Source: Dictyoglomota bacterium
Lineage (GTDB): Bacteria > Dictyoglomota > Dictyoglomia > Dictyoglomales > Dictyoglomaceae
Direction: 5' to 3'
DNA length: 7,483 bases
Assembly (NCBI GenBank): GCA_029776735.1
Contig: JAKOUL010000050.1
Coordinates: 1 to 7,483, forward strand
Shown: positions 5,725-7,483 of the stretch, piece by piece
How positions within the stretch are numbered: the first letter of the stretch is position 1
How the letters are laid out: each line of letters starts with the position of its first letter
Notes under the pieces: generated by a model
Told to the model about the DNA's origin: nothing
What the model saw: only the letters and a program-made list of their open reading frames with translations
Database searches by the model: none
Translations under genes and position numbers: made by a program

Positions 5725-6582
5725 CTATTCTGACTTTACTACTTTTATAACAAAATTTCCCACTTCTTTATCGTCTAAATAAATCTTTACTAAATAGTCT
5801 CCCTCTTTTTCAAAAGAAAGATTCTGAATATAATCAGTGAGTACTGCTACAGAAGCATACTCAGCTGTTAACAGTTGAGGCTCTGTAGAAGCTAACATAG
5901 TGCCATCAGGAGAGAGGATCTCTACATGTTGGGTGAAGTTTCCATTTCCTGAGAGCCATGAGGTAGCAATAATGAAGGTATCTGTGAATGGAAGTTTCTG
6001 AGTTTGGTAGTATTCAAAAACGCCAGATACTGTAATAAGTCCATTGTCATTTTCATATACATCTAAGGATGGAACTGAAAAGAGTAGAATAGGGGCTTTA
6101 TCAAGAGATTCCAGATTAGGTATATCTGAATCTCCCACAGTAACAAATAGAGGGATCTCTTTCTCTATTTGCCCATCTGCCTTTGCCTGTACCCAATATA
6201 TCCCTGCTTTTTCAAAGGATACATCTTCAAAGTAATCAAAGGCATATATGACTTCATTCTCTTCTGTTAAATCTAAAGTATCGGTCAATTGAGAAAGTAC
6301 CTTGTCTTTTTCTGGAGTTAGGAGGTTAATTTCTATATTGTGACTACCAGTTCCTATCCAGCGAGAGTATACAGGAAAAGAATCTGCGTTTGGGATTTCT
6401 TCAAAATTAATTATGCTAAAAATTCCATCAATTATTGTTAGTCCATATTCATCCTGGTCTATATTTTCGGAGATAGTGAGTCCTATGAGCTTAATGGGGG
6501 TATTAGGAGGGTTATCCTGAGCATAGGTTAAAGAGAAAAGTATTAGGCAAGAAAAGATTATGAGGATGAGAAACTTTTTCAT
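5725..6582 (-). CDS. Secreted protein of unknown function with two tandem copies of a beta-rich domain
   Basis: A 285-residue protein with a clear signal peptide: Lys2-Lys3, a hydrophobic core at 4-18 containing Cys12, and probable cleavage after TYA at 21. The Cys is inside the core, not in a lipobox, so I do not call a lipoprotein. The mature part has two homologous halves, about 32-149 and 165-282. Matching landmarks are YGLTIIDGIF with NGLITVSGVF, IPNADSFPV with LPFTDTFII, LLTPEKDKVL with ILSPDGTMLA, and VSFEKAGIYWV with LSFEKEGDYLV. Each half looks like a beta-sandwich. The GxF, FP and 'SPDG' pattern reminds me of the uncharacterised DUF6941-type domain, which I could not check. There are no obvious catalytic residues, so a binding or structural role outside the cytoplasm is an inference. 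The start has an AAAGGAGA site at 6587-6594, 4 bases upstream of the ATG. It is monocistronic, divergent from the nucleoside kinase gene, with its own terminator. Confidence 0.8.
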   Translation of the reverse strand: MKKFLILIIFSCLILFSLTYAQDNPPNTPIKLIGLTISENIDQDEYGLTIIDGIFSIINFEEIPNADSFPVYSRWIGTGSHNIEINLLTPEKDKVLSQLTDTLDLTEENEVIYAFDYFEDVSFEKAGIYWVQAKADGQIEKEIPLFVTVGDSDIPNLESLDKAPILLFSVPSLDVYENDNGLITVSGVFEYYQTQKLPFTDTFIIATSWLSGNGNFTQHVEILSPDGTMLASTEPQLLTAEYASVAVLTDYIQNLSFEKEGDYLVKIYLDDKEVGNFVIKVVKSE

Positions 6583-6596
6583 TTTTTCTCCTTTCT

Positions 6597-6625
6597 TTGT
6601 AAAAAGACTAAATTTATTATAAACT
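6597..6625 (+). promoter_or_regulatory. Possible promoter of the nucleoside kinase gene, overlapping the divergent promoter
   Basis: TTGTAA (6597-6602) and TAAACT (6620-6625) are separated by 17 bases, each matching four of six consensus positions. A better TATAAA box lies at 6618-6623 with a 15-base spacer. Either would share bases with the minus-strand TATAAT at 6616-6621, so the two divergent genes could compete for polymerase. Confidence 0.3.
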
Positions 6626-6644
6626 AAAAATTAGATATTTTAAA
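6616..6644 (-). promoter_or_regulatory. Candidate promoter of the secreted two-domain protein
   Basis: On the minus strand TATAAT (6621-6616) is preceded by TTTAAA (6644-6639) at exactly 17 bases. The latter matches four of six positions of TTGACA. Predicted start is near 6609, giving a leader of about 27 bases that includes the AAAGGAGA site. Strong AT richness raises the chance of a spurious match. Confidence 0.5.
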
Positions 6645-6655
6645 TTTTAAAATAT

Positions 6656-6660
6656 GGAGG
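6656..6660 (+). promoter_or_regulatory. Ribosome binding site selecting a TTG start for the kinase gene
   Basis: GGAGG lies 8 bases before the TTG at 6669. An in-frame ATG at 6654 overlaps this site and has no Shine-Dalgarno of its own, so the TTG is preferred as the start. Confidence 0.65.
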
Positions 6661-6668
6661 ACTTAACT

Positions 6669-7483
6669 TTGATCAATGTAGAACTTAGAGGTGCTATAAG
6701 ATTATCCTTTGAAAACCCTCTTACTATTAAGGAGTTTATAGATGGTAACAGAGATATATGTTGCAAACTTCTTGATAAGGGTGAGATTCCTGTAGCTGCA
6801 AGAGTGAATGGAGAGATAGAGGATCTTAATTTTTTGATAAATGATGATATTAGATTAGATTTTATAGGCTCAAGTTCTAATTATGGTAGGAGAATTCTTG
6901 AAAGGAGCTTTATTTTCCTTCTGAATTTTGCTGTCTCTCAAGTAATGCCCGAATACAAAGCTACAGTAGAACATTCCTATCATAAGAGTCTTTATGGTAG
7001 GTTTAGAAATTATGTACCCAAAGCAGAGGACTTAGAGAAAGTTAAGGAAAAGATGAAAGAAATTGCTGAAAAAGATCTACCTATTGAAAAAAAATATGTG
7101 ACTAAGGAAGAGGCTTTAAAAATATTTGAAGAGAGAAATGATGATGATAAAATTAGACTCTTAAAATATATCCCTTACCATCAGATTCCTCTTTACTGTA
7201 TAGGAGATCATTTTGAATATTCCTTTCTCCCCTTAGTGCCATCTACCTCTTATTTAAAAACATTTGATTTAAAACTATATCAGCCTGGTTTTATTATGAT
7301 ACTACCAGACGAAAAAGATATAAATAAACTAAGCGGGTTTAAAGAGATCGTTAAGCTTTTTCAAGCTTTCTATGAGTATAAAAATTGGATTGAGATTTTA
7401 GGTCTTGTAGATGTTTCTTCTTTGAATGAAACCATTGAAAAAGGTGAAGTTTCTGAGGTGATAAAAGTAGCAGAAGCACTGCA
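6669..7483 (+). CDS. TGS-domain nucleoside kinase (uridine kinase-like), 3'-truncated by window edge
   Basis: The frame is open from TTG 6669 to the right edge, giving 271 residues and a partial final codon. N-terminal residues 1-65 (INVELRGAIRLSF, then GEIPVAARVNGEIEDL) look like a TGS / ThrRS N-terminal-type domain. Residues about 70-170 resemble the second additional domain of threonyl-tRNA synthetase, including VEHSYHKSLYGRF. Then come PYHQIPLY (179-186 region), PLVPSTSYLKTFDL and QPGFIMILP. The last visible part, LVDVSSLNETIEKGE...VAEAL, is the linker that in relatives precedes the uridine-kinase P-loop domain. Full-length relatives run to about 550 residues, so the kinase domain itself, with its Walker A motif, lies outside the window and is inferred. 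The likely role is phosphorylation of a nucleoside such as uridine or cytidine in pyrimidine salvage. The start is discussed under the ribosome binding site. The ATG at 6654 would add five residues. The gene is divergent from the secreted two-domain protein. Confidence 0.8.
   Translation, partial: MINVELRGAIRLSFENPLTIKEFIDGNRDICCKLLDKGEIPVAARVNGEIEDLNFLINDDIRLDFIGSSSNYGRRILERSFIFLLNFAVSQVMPEYKATVEHSYHKSLYGRFRNYVPKAEDLEKVKEKMKEIAEKDLPIEKKYVTKEEALKIFEERNDDDKIRLLKYIPYHQIPLYCIGDHFEYSFLPLVPSTSYLKTFDLKLYQPGFIMILPDEKDINKLSGFKEIVKLFQAFYEYKNWIEILGLVDVSSLNETIEKGEVSEVIKVAEAL

Noticed and set aside
6044..6235. Plus-strand open frame of 63 codons opposite the secreted protein
   Set aside because: It is antisense to the duplicated-domain gene, low in complexity (Ser-rich) and without initiation signals.
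5725..6582. Lipoprotein signal because of Cys12 near the N-terminus
   Set aside because: The Cys is in the middle of the hydrophobic core without a lipobox context, and a type I site (TYA) follows.
1..7483. Mobile elements, CRISPR arrays, tRNA or rRNA genes, toxin-antitoxin or defence genes
   Set aside because: I found no transposase-like proteins, terminal repeats, regular direct-repeat arrays or cloverleaf-like sequence. All space is taken by housekeeping, envelope or regulatory sequence.

Overview
The window is AT-rich, densely packed bacterial DNA. Its proteins are rich in Lys, Glu and Ile, as in thermophiles. Protein style, strong AGGAGG-type ribosome binding sites, signal peptides ending in TYA and an outer-membrane-barrel-like protein suggest a thermophilic diderm, most likely a Dictyoglomus-type organism. 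That assignment is from recognition only and no database was searched.

Layout: (1) 1-2894, plus strand, is a serine-biosynthesis operon. It holds the 3' part of a class V PLP aminotransferase, then serA (phosphoglycerate dehydrogenase), then a CobO/BtuR-type corrinoid adenosyltransferase whose ATG directly follows the serA stop. (2) 2898-3743, minus, is an exported protein that looks like a small outer-membrane beta-barrel. It converges on the adenosyltransferase gene with only 3 bp between stop codons. (3) 3804-4598, plus, is a xylose-isomerase-like / endonuclease IV-like TIM-barrel protein with an apparently intact metal site. It is divergent from the barrel gene across a 60-bp region with overlapping promoter motifs, and it may be translated from a leaderless mRNA. 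(4) 4614-5543, minus, is a class II fructose-bisphosphate aldolase. It is separated from the TIM-barrel gene by a perfect 28-bp palindrome that probably acts as a terminator. (5) 5544-5724 is a regulatory gap with the aldolase promoter, a set of spaced GGAAT/ATTCC repeats, and a perfect hairpin terminator serving the next gene. (6) 5725-6582, minus, is a secreted protein of unknown function made of two copies of one beta-rich domain. (7) 6669-7483, plus, is the 5' part of a TGS-domain nucleoside (uridine-kinase-like) kinase that starts at TTG and runs off the window.

The first two genes probably act together: SerA makes 3-phosphohydroxypyruvate and the aminotransferase could convert it to phosphoserine. 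The remaining genes are separate transcription units of central metabolism, envelope and nucleotide metabolism. I found no mobile elements, CRISPR arrays, tRNA or rRNA genes, and no stretch longer than 300 bases without a gene. This is mostly ordinary core genome. The points most worth a second look are the Cys-x2-Cys-x2-Cys cluster in the adenosyltransferase, the leaderless TIM-barrel gene with its interlocked divergent promoters, and the duplicated-domain secreted protein.
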